A stretch of DNA of 64,000 bases from TH-plancto1 sp031431195 (GTDB lineage: Bacteria; Planctomycetota; Planctomycetia; Planctomycetales; Planctomycetaceae). The stretch's first letter is position 1; every line of letters begins with the position of its first letter. The notes beneath the pieces were generated by a model, which saw nothing but the letters and a program-made list of their open reading frames with translations, was not told the origin of the DNA and ran no database searches. Position numbers and translations under genes: made by a program. The DNA is taken from assembly GCA_031431195.1 (NCBI GenBank), contig JANPCU010000176.1:8753-72752 (forward strand), in the 5' to 3' direction. Shown piece after piece: positions 50,691-59,713 of this stretch.

Positions 50691-51594
50691 GGTCCGCGTC
50701 TGACCACTGAGGACATGCTCTCGCTGGACAGCGCCCGGTTCTGTGTCTTGTGTTCGCGTAAAACTTAGCCTCTTCAGCAGAATCCGTGGTCGCTCTCCCC
50801 ACAGGCGGCGCGACTTTCGGGGAGGGCTGGGGTGGACTGATGAAACGTACCGATGTTGGGCAGCCTGGGGCTTCTCGGCGAATGCGGTTTTGTGAGGCAG
50901 CGCTGCCCTCTTGCCGCCTCAAATCGGGGCTGGACCGGACATCAAATCTGTGTACAGACACACCGATCCAGAACAGCCTGAGCAGAGGGGATTTGTACAC
51001 AAAGGGTACAGATTTTCACAGATTTCAGAGCTTTGGCTGTGACGACTCAGGGGGCATGGAATGGGTCGAGAGTGCTGGGTCCGCTTCAAGAAGGGCACGG
51101 AGAACGCTCAATATCGTGGCCTGGAATCTCGATCAATTCACGAATCCTTCGGCGGGCACAACTCCGTTTCATCAGTCCAGGGCCGGGCGGTGGGCCGAGG
51201 TGAGAAGCGATACTTCACGCGGGACGGATTGAAACGTACGACGGATGTCCTCGTCCGTCGCTCATCGAGGCTTTCCACACGGACGGACGAGGACGTCTGA
51301 CCTACGAAATGTCTCAGTTCTCACCGCGCCAAGTATCGGCAACAACCCTCACGCCGCCCGCTTCCCCGCTATGACAATGTCGCTGCACTTCTCTCCGCTC
51401 AACGGGATGAAAACGCAGAACCTGGTTGCCGCCCGACTTCCCTGAAGATCGTCCGGCTCTCCGGCCCGGCCCGGGAATCCCGTTCGCCCTCCTTGCATCT
51501 TGCAGAGGATCGTCTTCCGTGTTCCAATGGAGGGAGCACAAACCCCAGTTGATCGAATCTGGCTCGACCTGCTGTCCCCCTGGTGAGTTGTTTC
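50691..51594. other. 900-base region without a convincing gene
   Basis: Short frames here have odd composition and no start signals. 51212-51334 is a MITE-like repeat (listed separately). Upstream of DUF1552 genes one usually expects a DUF1592/1588/1587 gene; none is present, so the stretch may be the decayed remains of other DNA. Confidence 0.5.
51212..51334. repeat. Second copy of the 124-bp MITE-like element
   Basis: Begins ACTTCACGCGG and ends CCGCGCCAAGT, an imperfect terminal inverted repeat, with AT on both flanks. Internally it shares CGTACGACGGA, CACACGGACGGAC and CCTACGAAATG with the copy at 48565-48688. Confidence 0.65.
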
Positions 51595-52986
51595 ATGGCC
51601 CGTCCTGCCACTCGTCGTGACTTCCTTCGCCGGTTTGGGCTGAGCGCAGCTGCGTTTCCGTTTCTCTGCAACCTCCCGAGTTTGGGTTTTGCGAATTCGG
51701 GGGGACGCAAGAAGCGGCTGGTCATTATGTTCAGCCCCAACGGCGTCGTGCCGTCGGCGTTCTGGCCGGAAGTCGACAAAGAAAAGGACATCGTTAAGGA
51801 GTTCCTGACCAGTGTGGGGCAACGCATCGCGGGACCGATGGGGTCCGAGATGCCGCTGACCGGATTTAAGGAAATCCTGTCCCCGCTTGAGCCGTATCGC
51901 GATCGCACCCTCACGCTGCACGGCGTTTGCGACAAAATCCGCGGCGACGGCGATAACCATATGCGCGGGATTGGCTGCCTGCTGACTGGGATCGAGCTGT
52001 TCCCCGGCAATATTCAGGGCGGCTCGGACACTCCGGCGGGCTGGTCGAGCGGGATGTCGATCGACCAGGAGTTGAAGACCTACTTGCAAGCTGAGGCAGA
52101 GACCCACACGCGGTTCGGCTCGTTGGAATTCGGAGTCGTGGTCCCCGACCGGGCCGACACCTGGACCCGCATGGTTTATGCCGGACCGAACAAGCCGATC
52201 ACTCCGGTTGATGACCCGTACCAGATGCTCACCAAGCTGTACGGCAACGTGGCCGACCGCGAAACGCTGAAGAGTGTGCTGGATGATCTGAAGACCGATC
52301 TCGACAAGTTGAAGTCCGTGGTCGGCAGCGAGGACCGCCATCTGCTGGAAGAGCAGGCGACCTTCGTCCGCGAGATGGAGAAGGATCTCGCCGCCTCACA
52401 AGCGGCCACCCTCGGCCACGCGATCCCCCAACTCGAACCCGGCATTCGCGAGTCAAACGATAACCTGCCCAAGATCAGCCAGATGCAGATCGACCTGCTT
52501 GTCCACAGCTTGGCTGCCGACTTCACCCGCGTCGCGACCTTGCAGTTCACGAACTCCGTCGGGCAGGCAAAGATGACTTGGCTGGGCATCGACGAGAACC
52601 ACCACACCCTCTCGCACGAAGACGACAGCAACGCCGACGCCCAGGCCAAACTCACCAAGATCAACAAGTGGTACTGTGAGCAGCTCGCCTACCTGACGAA
52701 GAAGCTGGCGGAGACACCGGAGCCGGGCGGGATGGGGAGCCTGCTCGATAATACGCAGATCGTATGGACGAACGAGCTGGGCAAGGGGAACTCGCACACG
52801 CTTGATAACATCCCGTTCGTGCTGGTCGGTGGCGGCTTCGACTACAAGGGCGGCCGCGCACTCGAATTCGGCGGCGTCCCGCACAACCGCCTGCTGCTGT
52901 CGTTTGCCCATGGAATGGGCCACATGCTCGACCGCTTCGGCAACCCCGACTACTGCGGAGACGGTCCCCTGAGCGGACTGGTGTAG
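51595..52986 (+). CDS. DUF1552 secreted protein
   Basis: A 463-aa protein from the ATG at 51595. A Tat-type N-terminus ('TRRDFLRRFGLSAAAFPFLCNL') is followed by 'RLVIMFSPNGVVPSAFWPE', 'MRGIGCLLTGIELFPGN', 'MSIDQELKTYL', 'DENHHTLSHE' and 'LDNTQIVWTNELGKGNSH', all characteristic of DUF1552, a family abundant in planctomycetes and usually next to a cytochrome-bearing DUF1592-type partner. That partner is absent here. Probably exported folded; the substrate is unknown. Confidence 0.9.
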   Translation: MARPATRRDFLRRFGLSAAAFPFLCNLPSLGFANSGGRKKRLVIMFSPNGVVPSAFWPEVDKEKDIVKEFLTSVGQRIAGPMGSEMPLTGFKEILSPLEPYRDRTLTLHGVCDKIRGDGDNHMRGIGCLLTGIELFPGNIQGGSDTPAGWSSGMSIDQELKTYLQAEAETHTRFGSLEFGVVVPDRADTWTRMVYAGPNKPITPVDDPYQMLTKLYGNVADRETLKSVLDDLKTDLDKLKSVVGSEDRHLLEEQATFVREMEKDLAASQAATLGHAIPQLEPGIRESNDNLPKISQMQIDLLVHSLAADFTRVATLQFTNSVGQAKMTWLGIDENHHTLSHEDDSNADAQAKLTKINKWYCEQLAYLTKKLAETPEPGGMGSLLDNTQIVWTNELGKGNSHTLDNIPFVLVGGGFDYKGGRALEFGGVPHNRLLLSFAHGMGHMLDRFGNPDYCGDGPLSGLV

Positions 52987-53220
52987 CTCAGCCAGTGAAT
53001 CGCCGTGGTTGCCAGGAAGGGTTTCCACGTAGGGTGGGACCAGCCGCTCTGGGCGCAGGCCCACCATTGCCTGCCAATCAACGTCGCACATGGTGTACCA
53101 GCGGCACCAGAGGTGTTCAGACGGGCAGTTCTCGCAGCCAGAACCTCCGGTGACCAAGCCACCCGGTAGATTCCTGAGCGAATCAACCGGAGTTACTCCT
53201 TTTTTTGATTTCCCACGACC

Positions 53221-53943
53221 TCAATAATCCCCCAACATCAATGGAAATGTTTCTTTGAATAAGGATGGATCCAATTCGATCAGTAGCCCGTTGGACGGGT
53301 GCATTTTGACAATGGAAATGGCATATGAGGTAATTTTGAACAGCGGCCCATCGCTACGCCATTCGGTGACATGGATGTCATGTCCCCAACCATCGTTGAA
53401 GCAGGTCAGCGGGTTTTGACCTCGACTAAGTTCTTGAACTGCCGACTTGAGACGGCTGGAGTAGGACGGAAGTGGCTGCATCGGGTGAAGAATGATGTCG
53501 TTGCCTCGCACTTCCCATTTTCCGATAACGTCGAAACACATCGGCCCCGATGTACCACCGCCGAAAAGACCGCACCCCTGGAAGTACTCGATCTTTCGGG
53601 CATGAAACGTTCGATCGGAATGAAAATGATATTCGAGGCGAGGTACTCCGCAGGGAATCCCGGGTAGTTCTTCGTCCCAGCGATCAATCTCATCAACGCT
53701 GCCTACCGCCCATGTCCCGACTAGCAGTTGCTCGTGGGCACTCAGAGGGCGGATTTTGTCCCACAACATCCACGCAAACGGCAACAGTGAGACGGCGAAA
53801 CAGCCAGTCACTAACCAACCGATCATTCGACCGAATCGTCGCGGCGGTTGGGGTGGAGTCTTTGATGCTTTCGCAGCGAGCAACTCAGCCCCTGCCACGA
53901 CGGTCCCGGTCCGATCCGCAGTTGATATCAAATCCACAGACAT
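53221..53943 (-). CDS. Membrane-anchored unknown protein, 240 aa
   Basis: One membrane helix near residues 40-60 ('MIGWLVTGCFAVSLLPFAWMLW') is followed by a lipocalin-like or small beta domain ('LLVGTWAVGSVDEIDRWD', 'RLEYHFHSDRTFHARKIEYFQGC', 'IGKWEVRGNDIILHPMQPLP'). The 'GTWAVG...WEVRGNDI' pattern is common in planctomycete proteins of unknown role. It stands alone on the reverse strand. The 230 bases after the DUF1552 gene contain a GTAGGGTGGGACCAGC / GGCCCACCAT repeat-like tract and no gene. Confidence 0.65.
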   Translation of the reverse strand: MSVDLISTADRTGTVVAGAELLAAKASKTPPQPPRRFGRMIGWLVTGCFAVSLLPFAWMLWDKIRPLSAHEQLLVGTWAVGSVDEIDRWDEELPGIPCGVPRLEYHFHSDRTFHARKIEYFQGCGLFGGGTSGPMCFDVIGKWEVRGNDIILHPMQPLPSYSSRLKSAVQELSRGQNPLTCFNDGWGHDIHVTEWRSDGPLFKITSYAISIVKMHPSNGLLIELDPSLFKETFPLMLGDY

Positions 53944-54094
53944 GTCGGCACTTCCTGTGGTTGCTGACGTGGGAGAGATGATGCTACTGGATGATATCAG
54001 CGGAGTGAAAGACCACTTGTTATAGTGATCCCCAGGTTCACGCGGGGATCGCGGGCAGCAATCGAGGAAGTGAGTCGGAGTTCGAGCCCCAAGA

Positions 54095-54658
54095 CTACAT
54101 CACCTCTTCATAGCGTACGTCCACAAGGGTCACGAGTGGAGGTCGCACACTGACAGAATACTCCACCACGACATGTCCCAGGCGTGCCTCGTAAACACCA
54201 TCGGCACGGCGGAGCCCCAGCCTGCGGGGATCGCGCTGGATCATGGCTTCGAGGTGGTCGACTTCGGGAATGACCGTTCCGCGTGAGACAGAATCGAACA
54301 CCCGCTGAAGAGCATCCAGGTAAGCTAATGGACGGACGAGAGTGTGCTGGTGCGGGCAGAGCTTCACGGCCAAGACTCGCACCAGCAGGTCGGCATCGGA
54401 GATGTCGTAGATGATGGCCAGTCGGCCACGCCGAGCGACCCAGTAGCCATTGTCCATCGTCACGCCAGCGCGGTGCGGGTGGCTGCGGAGGTCTTGTTCG
54501 AGTGCGTTGGCATCGCGACCCGTCAGGGGATCTTCCGCATAATATTCCGCGTACAGGGCCTCGATCTCGCGTGCGTACTCAATGCGATGCCGCATGTTCC
54601 GGACTCCGTGGGCGAGGCCCAATTCAGCGGATGTCAGACGCCGCAGCTGTTCTCTCAA
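54095..54658 (-). CDS. Toxin-like protein with two RelE/ParE-like halves
   Basis: A 187-aa protein; an ATG at 54595 is an alternative start. Two similar strand-rich stretches stand out: 'GVTMDNGYWVARRGRLAIIYDISDADLLVRVLAVK' and 'ADGVYEARLGHVVVEYSVSVRPPLVTLVDVRY'. Each resembles the beta-sheet core of RelE/ParE toxins. The gene overlaps the upstream antitoxin-like gene by about 35 bp. A ribosome-dependent RNase or an inactive relative is possible; the evidence is pattern-based. Confidence 0.55.
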   Translation of the reverse strand: MREQLRRLTSAELGLAHGVRNMRHRIEYAREIEALYAEYYAEDPLTGRDANALEQDLRSHPHRAGVTMDNGYWVARRGRLAIIYDISDADLLVRVLAVKLCPHQHTLVRPLAYLDALQRVFDSVSRGTVIPEVDHLEAMIQRDPRRLGLRRADGVYEARLGHVVVEYSVSVRPPLVTLVDVRYEEVM

Positions 54659-54845
54659 TCAATTCACGAAACTCTCCGCCGCTCTGAAAGTGGGCCGCAC
54701 GTCGGGTGGCCTCGACGATTTCGACTTCCGTAAATCCATACTCCAATTTCGCAAATACCTGTCCTCGACCATCGACGATCTCAACCGTTTCGGTCGCCTC
54801 GTCGATGAGTCGCAGCTGTTCGGGTGTGAGTTTGATCTGAATCAT
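54624..54845 (-). CDS. Antitoxin-like small protein
   Basis: A 73-aa protein from the ATG at 54845: 'MIQIKLTPEQLRLIDEATETVEIVDGRGQVFAKLEYGFTEVEIVEATRRAAH'. A short beta/helix N-terminus and acidic middle are typical of antitoxins or AbrB-like regulators. It precedes and overlaps the RelE-like gene. A longer start would add a cysteine-rich tail that does not look coding. Confidence 0.6.
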   Translation of the reverse strand: MIQIKLTPEQLRLIDEATETVEIVDGRGQVFAKLEYGFTEVEIVEATRRAAHFQSGGEFRELIERTAAASDIR

Positions 54846-55080
54846 TGTGCATTGGTCCTCATGCCCGCATTGTCTTCCATGCCGAATGACAAATCCAGGC
54901 CACTTTGAAATTACGGGGATTCGGTGTGAGCATTTCAATCCAGGCAGAGTCCGGTCGCGTGAAGTGGCTCGACTGCCTACGATACTGGAAGAGTATGGGC
55001 CGTGGTCGCTATCAGGCGGCGGGTGGCTCGCTCAACTTCGATCGGGAGCAGATCGGTGACAGAGGGATTGAATCAGTCGT

Positions 55081-55136
55081 GGGATAGGCTTCCAGCCTGT
55101 CAGCTCTTACCTCATGACAGGCTGCATGCCTATCCC
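55081..55136. repeat. 56-bp imperfect palindrome ending at a start codon
   Basis: GGGATAGGCTTCCAGCC at the left is matched by GGCTGCATGCCTATCCC at the right. The right arm ends one base before the ATG of the HtrA-like protease. A second copy of identical length is at 63837-63892. Confidence 0.8.
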
Positions 55137-56840
55137 ATGTGGCTCACCAGGCTGCTGTGTCTGCTCGGCTTGTTCGCCAGCCCGCTCTACGCCGCCGATG
55201 TCCCGACTCCCGTGATCGACGCCCAGCAGGCCCGCATCGCCACAATTCAAAAGGCGATGCCCGCCGTCGTGGCCATCTTCGACAACGAAGGTAAGGGGGG
55301 CGGGTCCGGTGTCCTGATCACGGCGGACGGTTACACCATCACCAACTTCCATGTGGTCGAGGGCATGGGCGGGGCGTTCATGAAGTGCGGACTGAGTGAT
55401 GGAAAGCTGTATGAAGCGGTGCTGGTCGGGATCGATCCGACGGGGGATGTAGCGATCATTCAGATGCTGGGCCGGACCGATTTTCCGGTCGCAGAGATCG
55501 GAAACAGCGACGAAGTCCAGATGGGCGATTGGTGCTATGCGATGGGGAATCCGTTCCTGCTCGCGACCGATTATCAACCGACCGTGACGTATGGGACGGT
55601 GGCCGGGACGCACCGCTATCAGTTCCCGGCGGGGTCATTTCTCGAGTACACCGACTGCCTGCAAGTCGACGCTTCAATTAATCCCGGCAACTCAGGCGGC
55701 CCGCTGTTCAACGCCCGTGGTCAGCTGATCGGGATTAACGGACGAATCTCCGTCGAGAAGCGCGGCCGCGTGAACATCGGCGCTGGGTATGCGATCTCCA
55801 TCAACCAGGTGATGAACTTCCGCGAGCATTTGATGAGCGGGCGTGTGGTGGACCACGCAACGTTAGGGGCCACCGTGACGACAGACTCCGAGGGGCGGGT
55901 CGTGATCGGCCAAATCCTCGAACAGTCCGAGGCGTATCGTCGCGGGCTGCGCTCCGGGGACGAACTCGTCGAGTTCGCGGGCCGACCGATTCGCAGCGTC
56001 AATCAATTCAAGAACATCCTCGGCATCTACCCGAACGGTTGGAAGCTGCCGCTGACCTACAAGCATGAAGGCGAGCAGAAGTCGGTGATCGTGCGGTTGC
56101 GAACGCTGCACCGGGCGTCGGAACTGAACCCCGAGCAGGAGGAGCTACCCGAGCCGCCGAAGCTCCCGAAGCTGCCAATCCCGATCCCTGGCCTCGATCT
56201 GCTCACTAAGCCAGACAACCCGCATGCGTACCTCTATGAAGAGAAGTCGGGGTTCGCGAACTTCCACTTCAACAAGGTCGCGGTCGAGCGGGCCGTGGAG
56301 TCGATGCTCCCCTGGGGCAGCTTTGCGAAAGCTCAGGGTCCGTGGAGTTTGACACTCCAGGACCACCGCGGGGCGGTGATGCAGGTCAAGCTGACCGATA
56401 CGACGGTGGCTGTGAAGATTGGCGAGACGCCGTACATCCAGGAGTTGGCCGACCCGCTGCTCGACAAGCCGCCGGGGAGCGGGGGGCTACTGATCGCGTT
56501 TGACCATTTGCGACGGATGCTCATCAATCCGCAGTCGAGGTTTTCGGACTTCTACTACGTCGGTGCCGAGCCGCTCGACGGGACCGGGCCGAAAGTCGAT
56601 GTCCTCGTCGCGCTGCAAGGCACAGCGATCAGTCGCTGGTACTTCCAGCGCGAGCCAGTGGCCCTCGTGGGCTGGGACACCGCCATCGAGGAAGACGCCG
56701 ACGAGTGCGAGATCCGGTTCACCGAATTGGCCGACTTCGAGGGCCGCAAGCTGCCGAAGAAGCTCACGATCCGCCGGGCCGAGACGTTGATCGGCGAGTA
56801 CACGCTGGAAACGGCCACACTGCAGGGAGCGAAGCCATGA
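55137..56840 (+). CDS. HtrA/Deg-family serine protease with PDZ domain
   Basis: The ATG at 55137 gives 567 aa with a signal peptide ('WLTRLLCLLGLFASPLYAAD'). The trypsin-like domain has all three residues: H72 ('ITNFHVVEG'), D104 ('DPTGDVAIIQ') and S186 ('SINPGNSGGPLF'). A PDZ domain follows (about 245-330, 'GQILEQSEAYRRGLRSGDELVEFAGRPI'). The last 200 residues are a further domain of unknown fold. Periplasmic quality control is the likely role. There is no Shine-Dalgarno because a palindromic repeat abuts the start. It is followed by a catalytically dead paralogue. Confidence 0.88.
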   Translation: MWLTRLLCLLGLFASPLYAADVPTPVIDAQQARIATIQKAMPAVVAIFDNEGKGGGSGVLITADGYTITNFHVVEGMGGAFMKCGLSDGKLYEAVLVGIDPTGDVAIIQMLGRTDFPVAEIGNSDEVQMGDWCYAMGNPFLLATDYQPTVTYGTVAGTHRYQFPAGSFLEYTDCLQVDASINPGNSGGPLFNARGQLIGINGRISVEKRGRVNIGAGYAISINQVMNFREHLMSGRVVDHATLGATVTTDSEGRVVIGQILEQSEAYRRGLRSGDELVEFAGRPIRSVNQFKNILGIYPNGWKLPLTYKHEGEQKSVIVRLRTLHRASELNPEQEELPEPPKLPKLPIPIPGLDLLTKPDNPHAYLYEEKSGFANFHFNKVAVERAVESMLPWGSFAKAQGPWSLTLQDHRGAVMQVKLTDTTVAVKIGETPYIQELADPLLDKPPGSGGLLIAFDHLRRMLINPQSRFSDFYYVGAEPLDGTGPKVDVLVALQGTAISRWYFQREPVALVGWDTAIEEDADECEIRFTELADFEGRKLPKKLTIRRAETLIGEYTLETATLQGAKP

Positions 56841-56847
56841 GGGGGAA

Positions 56848-57073
56848 TTCACCACGGAGACACGGCGGCACAGAGAAGAAACGAGCATCGGTAAAGTGTG
56901 AAAAGTGCCTCACGCCGAGGCGCGAAGGCGCGAAGCAGACAGTCTTCCTGTTCCTTCGCGCCTTCGCGCCTTCGCGTGAGGCCCTTCCGACTCAGCGATG
57001 CACAATTCAAAAGCCCTCTCCTCTGTGCAGCCTCCCTGTTCACCGCTTCGTGCCTCCGTGCCTCCGTGGTGAA
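56848..57073. repeat. Nested inverted-repeat element between two protease genes
   Basis: TTCACCACGGAG (56848-56859) and CTCCGTGGTGAA (57062-57073) form the outer arms. Inner arms CCTCACGCCGAGGCGCGAAG and CTTCGCGCCTTCGCGTGAGG pair around 56910-56985. The element ends exactly at the next ATG. Its termini match those of the element at 48908-49093. Confidence 0.75.
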
Positions 57074-58096
57074 ATGATCCGTTGCTTATCGACAATGACG
57101 ATCATCCTCTGTCTCCTTGCCATAACGCTTCACGCTGCGGATCGAAACGTTGTGGAGGCCGAGGTCCAATCGAAAGTCGTCAAGCTCTTCGGAGCGGGCG
57201 GGCTGGCGGGGCTGCAAGGGTACGGCACTGGGTTTGTGATCTCGCCGAATGGGCACATCGCCACGGTGTGGAGCCATTTGCTGGATGGCGACACGGTGTC
57301 GGTGGTCCTCTCGAATGGCAAGCGAATCACCGGCAAGGTGCTGGCTGCCGAGCCGAAGCTCGACCTCGCGGTCATCAAGATCGAGGCCGAAGGGCTCGAC
57401 TACTTTGACCTCTCCACCATTGCCACGGGCGGGCCGGGCACGCGGATCTACGCCTTCAGTAACATGTTCAAGGTGGCTGCGGGGGACGAACCGCTCTCCG
57501 TCCAGCACGGCATCATCTCGGCCCGCACTCAACTCAGTGCGCGGCGGGGCCGGTTTGCCTCGAACTACGCTGGGCCGGTGTACGTGGTCGATGCGATCAC
57601 GAACAACCCTGGAGCCGCTGGGGGCGTGCTGACCAATCGCGACGGAAAGCTGCTCGGGATGCTGGGACGGGAATTAAGGGATTCGCAGTCGCAGGTGTGG
57701 GTGAACTATGTCGTGCCGATTGGCGAACTGGCCCCGACGTTGACAGCGATGATGCAGGGGGACTACACCCTCGCCAAAGTCATCGATCCGCTCGCTGTGG
57801 CCCGCAACATTCCGCCGCGTACGTTCGGCATGATTTTAGTCCCGGACATTGTCTTTCGTACCCCCGCCTATATCGATGAGGTCCTCCCCGGCACCGATGC
57901 GGAGAAGTTCAAGCTCCAGCCGGATGACTTGATCGTGTTCCTGAATGGCAAGGTCGTGAACTCCGTCCGCACCCTGCAAGCCGAACTCAATCTGCTCCAG
58001 CCCGGTCAGGACGCCGAGTTCGTGATCCGCCGGGGGAGTGAGTTGATTACCGTGAAGTTCCCGGTGCCGCTCGATTTGGACGAGAAGAAGCCGTGA
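57074..58096 (+). CDS. Trypsin-fold pseudoprotease with PDZ domain (Ser to Ala)
   Basis: A 340-aa protein from the ATG at 57074 with a signal peptide ('IILCLLAITLHAAD'). It keeps the fold and two catalytic positions, H68 ('ATVWSHLLDG') and D97 ('EPKLDLAVIKI'), but the serine loop reads 'NNPGAAGGVL', with A182 where the active partner has S186. A PDZ domain follows ('FRTPAYIDEVLPGTDAEKFKLQPDDLIVFLNGKVV'). It could regulate or scaffold the HtrA protease just upstream. No ribosome site: a repeat ends at the start codon. Confidence 0.85.
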   Translation: MIRCLSTMTIILCLLAITLHAADRNVVEAEVQSKVVKLFGAGGLAGLQGYGTGFVISPNGHIATVWSHLLDGDTVSVVLSNGKRITGKVLAAEPKLDLAVIKIEAEGLDYFDLSTIATGGPGTRIYAFSNMFKVAAGDEPLSVQHGIISARTQLSARRGRFASNYAGPVYVVDAITNNPGAAGGVLTNRDGKLLGMLGRELRDSQSQVWVNYVVPIGELAPTLTAMMQGDYTLAKVIDPLAVARNIPPRTFGMILVPDIVFRTPAYIDEVLPGTDAEKFKLQPDDLIVFLNGKVVNSVRTLQAELNLLQPGQDAEFVIRRGSELITVKFPVPLDLDEKKP

Positions 58097-58183
58097 TCGT
58101 CAGTTCGAGGTGTTCTGCATGGTCTCATGACAATCCTCGAAATCGGTTCGCGTCTTGTTCAGTCGATGTGATAGGATCTCCTG

Positions 58184-58432
58184 ATGGCCACCACGGTTCT
58201 TGACCGGCTAATCGAGCCGATTGCGGAATGCCTGACAATTGAAGCAGCGACAAAGGTTGCTTCACTGAGGGCTGATGTTGTGGACCAGCAGCGGCTCGAC
58301 GAATTGGCCGAGAAGGCGAATCAAGGGACATTGTCCGCCGAGGAGCGGTCGGACTACGATCGCCTGCTGGCGGCATTTCACTTCATGACGATCATCCAAG
58401 CTCGTGCCCGTCGCCTGCTTCAGGCGGGATGA
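58184..58432 (+). CDS. Small helical protein, partner of the HNH nuclease
   Basis: An 82-aa helical protein ('DRLIEPIAECLTIEAATKVASLRADVVDQQRLDELAEKANQGTLSAEERSDYDRLLAAF') ending 3 bases before the HNH gene. Such small proteins next to HNH nucleases recur in planctomycetes and cyanobacteria. An antitoxin-like or inhibitory role is plausible but unproven. Confidence 0.7.
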   Translation: MATTVLDRLIEPIAECLTIEAATKVASLRADVVDQQRLDELAEKANQGTLSAEERSDYDRLLAAFHFMTIIQARARRLLQAG

Positions 58433-58435
58433 GGA

Positions 58436-58834
58436 ATGGATGCCGACACTCGCCAATTCGTATTTGTCCGCGCTCTCTATCAATGTGAGTATTGTCGACT
58501 TCCGCAGTCAGCCGCTCCCTACTTCACGTTTCATGTCGAGCATATCGAGGCACAACAGCACATCACTGACGACTCTTTCGACAACTTGGCGCTGGCCTGT
58601 CCTGACTGCAATCGTTACAAAGGGCCAAACCTGGCCACTCTGGATCTGCGGACTCGCGAGATCGTGCGATTGTTTCATCCGCGGCACGATCACTGGACGG
58701 ATCATTTCGAATTTAGGGGTGCCATCCTCATCGGACGATCCGTTCTCGGCGATGCCACGATTCGGCTTCTGCAAATCAATACGGTTGATCGAGTGGAGAT
58801 GAGAGCGGAGTTGCAAGCCGCAGGAGAGATGTAG
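58436..58834 (+). CDS. HNH endonuclease
   Basis: A 132-aa protein with the zinc and catalytic pattern: 'CEYC' (17, 20), 'FHVEHI' (H33, H36), 'DNLALACPDCNRYKG' (N50, C55, C58). Complete HNH nuclease fold. It is coupled to the small helical gene. It may be a solitary nuclease, a toxin, or part of a restriction-type defence. Confidence 0.85.
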   Translation: MDADTRQFVFVRALYQCEYCRLPQSAAPYFTFHVEHIEAQQHITDDSFDNLALACPDCNRYKGPNLATLDLRTREIVRLFHPRHDHWTDHFEFRGAILIGRSVLGDATIRLLQINTVDRVEMRAELQAAGEM

Positions 58835-58969
58835 TCTGTGGTGAGTTCCAGACATCGCTATGGATGTCTGGTCACGAAGGAGCAAGAGGGATTGAAAGGT
58901 GAGCGTGCCACTGCGACCTCTTGTTGTTGCACAACCCAGACGCTCAAAACCGCGTCTGGGCCAGGACTC

Positions 58970-59011
58970 CGAGTTCCCGATGCCACTCGATTTGGAAGTG
59001 GGGAAGCCGTG
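58970..59011 (+). pseudogene. Remnant of the 3' end of a pseudoprotease-like gene
   Basis: Reads 'EFPMPLDLEVGKP' then stop, against the last residues of the pseudoprotease 'KFPVPLDLDEKKP' then stop at 58057-58096. Only this tail survives, 7 bases before the DUF1559-like start, so the HNH gene pair lies between a full copy and a fragment of the same gene. Confidence 0.55.
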
Positions 59012-59017
59012 ACCGCG

Positions 59018-59713
59018 ATGAAGACCAAGCTGGAGGAGACGCCTCTTAAAAACCGGCGGGTGGGTGGGGTGATCGCATTGTTCCTGATTGGCGTCGTGGC
59101 CTTGATCGCCTACGGAATTCAAGAATCCCGCCGCAGTTTGATTCTGATGCAGACTCATCAAGACCTGAAATGGATCGGGATGGCACTACATCGATACCAC
59201 GATCAACACGGTCATTTTCCACTGGTGGTCGAACTGGATAATCGCGGATCACCCACGCACTCTTGGCGGGCCCTCATCCAGCCCCATCTCGCCGCTGAAG
59301 TCAAGACTTCAGACAACTTCCAAGCCTATGACTTCAAACAGAGATGGGACAGCCCCGCCAACTCCGCTGCGGTTCACCGACATCGCTTCGGAGATCATCG
59401 GTATCAGTTTCTGGCTGTGGTCGGCCCGCATGCGGCATGGAGCCGAGAGGGTTCGCGGAAGTTGTCCGACTTCAAAGACGGAACATCGAATACCATCCTC
59501 GTGATCGGAATTCGTGATTCGGGTATCGGCTGGAACGAGCTGCGAGATGCGGAGTTCGATGGTCAAACACTTACAATCGGAGGCCGACCGCTCGACCCAT
59601 CACAGCCACTCTTTGTGCTCATGGCGGACGGAAGTGTGAGATATGGACTCACCGGGGAGAGCTTGGCGTCGTTGTTATCCATCGATGCGAAAGATGTTGT
59701 CTCCGAGTGGTGA
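59018..59713 (+). CDS. DUF1559-like pilin-fold protein
   Basis: A 231-aa protein from the ATG at 59018. A membrane helix near 16-34 ('VGGVIALFLIGVVALIAYGI') and the adjacent 'ESRRSLILMQTHQDLKWIGMALHRYHDQHGHFP' follow the pattern of type II secretion-like pseudopilins of the DUF1559 family, which dominates planctomycete genomes. Later 'DGTSNTILVIGIRD' and 'FVLMADGSVRYG' are further hallmarks. The usual N-terminal cleavage motif is not evident. Probably an envelope structural protein. Confidence 0.8.
   Translation: MKTKLEETPLKNRRVGGVIALFLIGVVALIAYGIQESRRSLILMQTHQDLKWIGMALHRYHDQHGHFPLVVELDNRGSPTHSWRALIQPHLAAEVKTSDNFQAYDFKQRWDSPANSAAVHRHRFGDHRYQFLAVVGPHAAWSREGSRKLSDFKDGTSNTILVIGIRDSGIGWNELRDAEFDGQTLTIGGRPLDPSQPLFVLMADGSVRYGLTGESLASLLSIDAKDVVSEW

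Noticed and set aside
50786..51232. Forward frame of 148 codons before the DUF1552 gene
   Set aside because: Mixed composition, runs into the miniature element, no recognisable motif.
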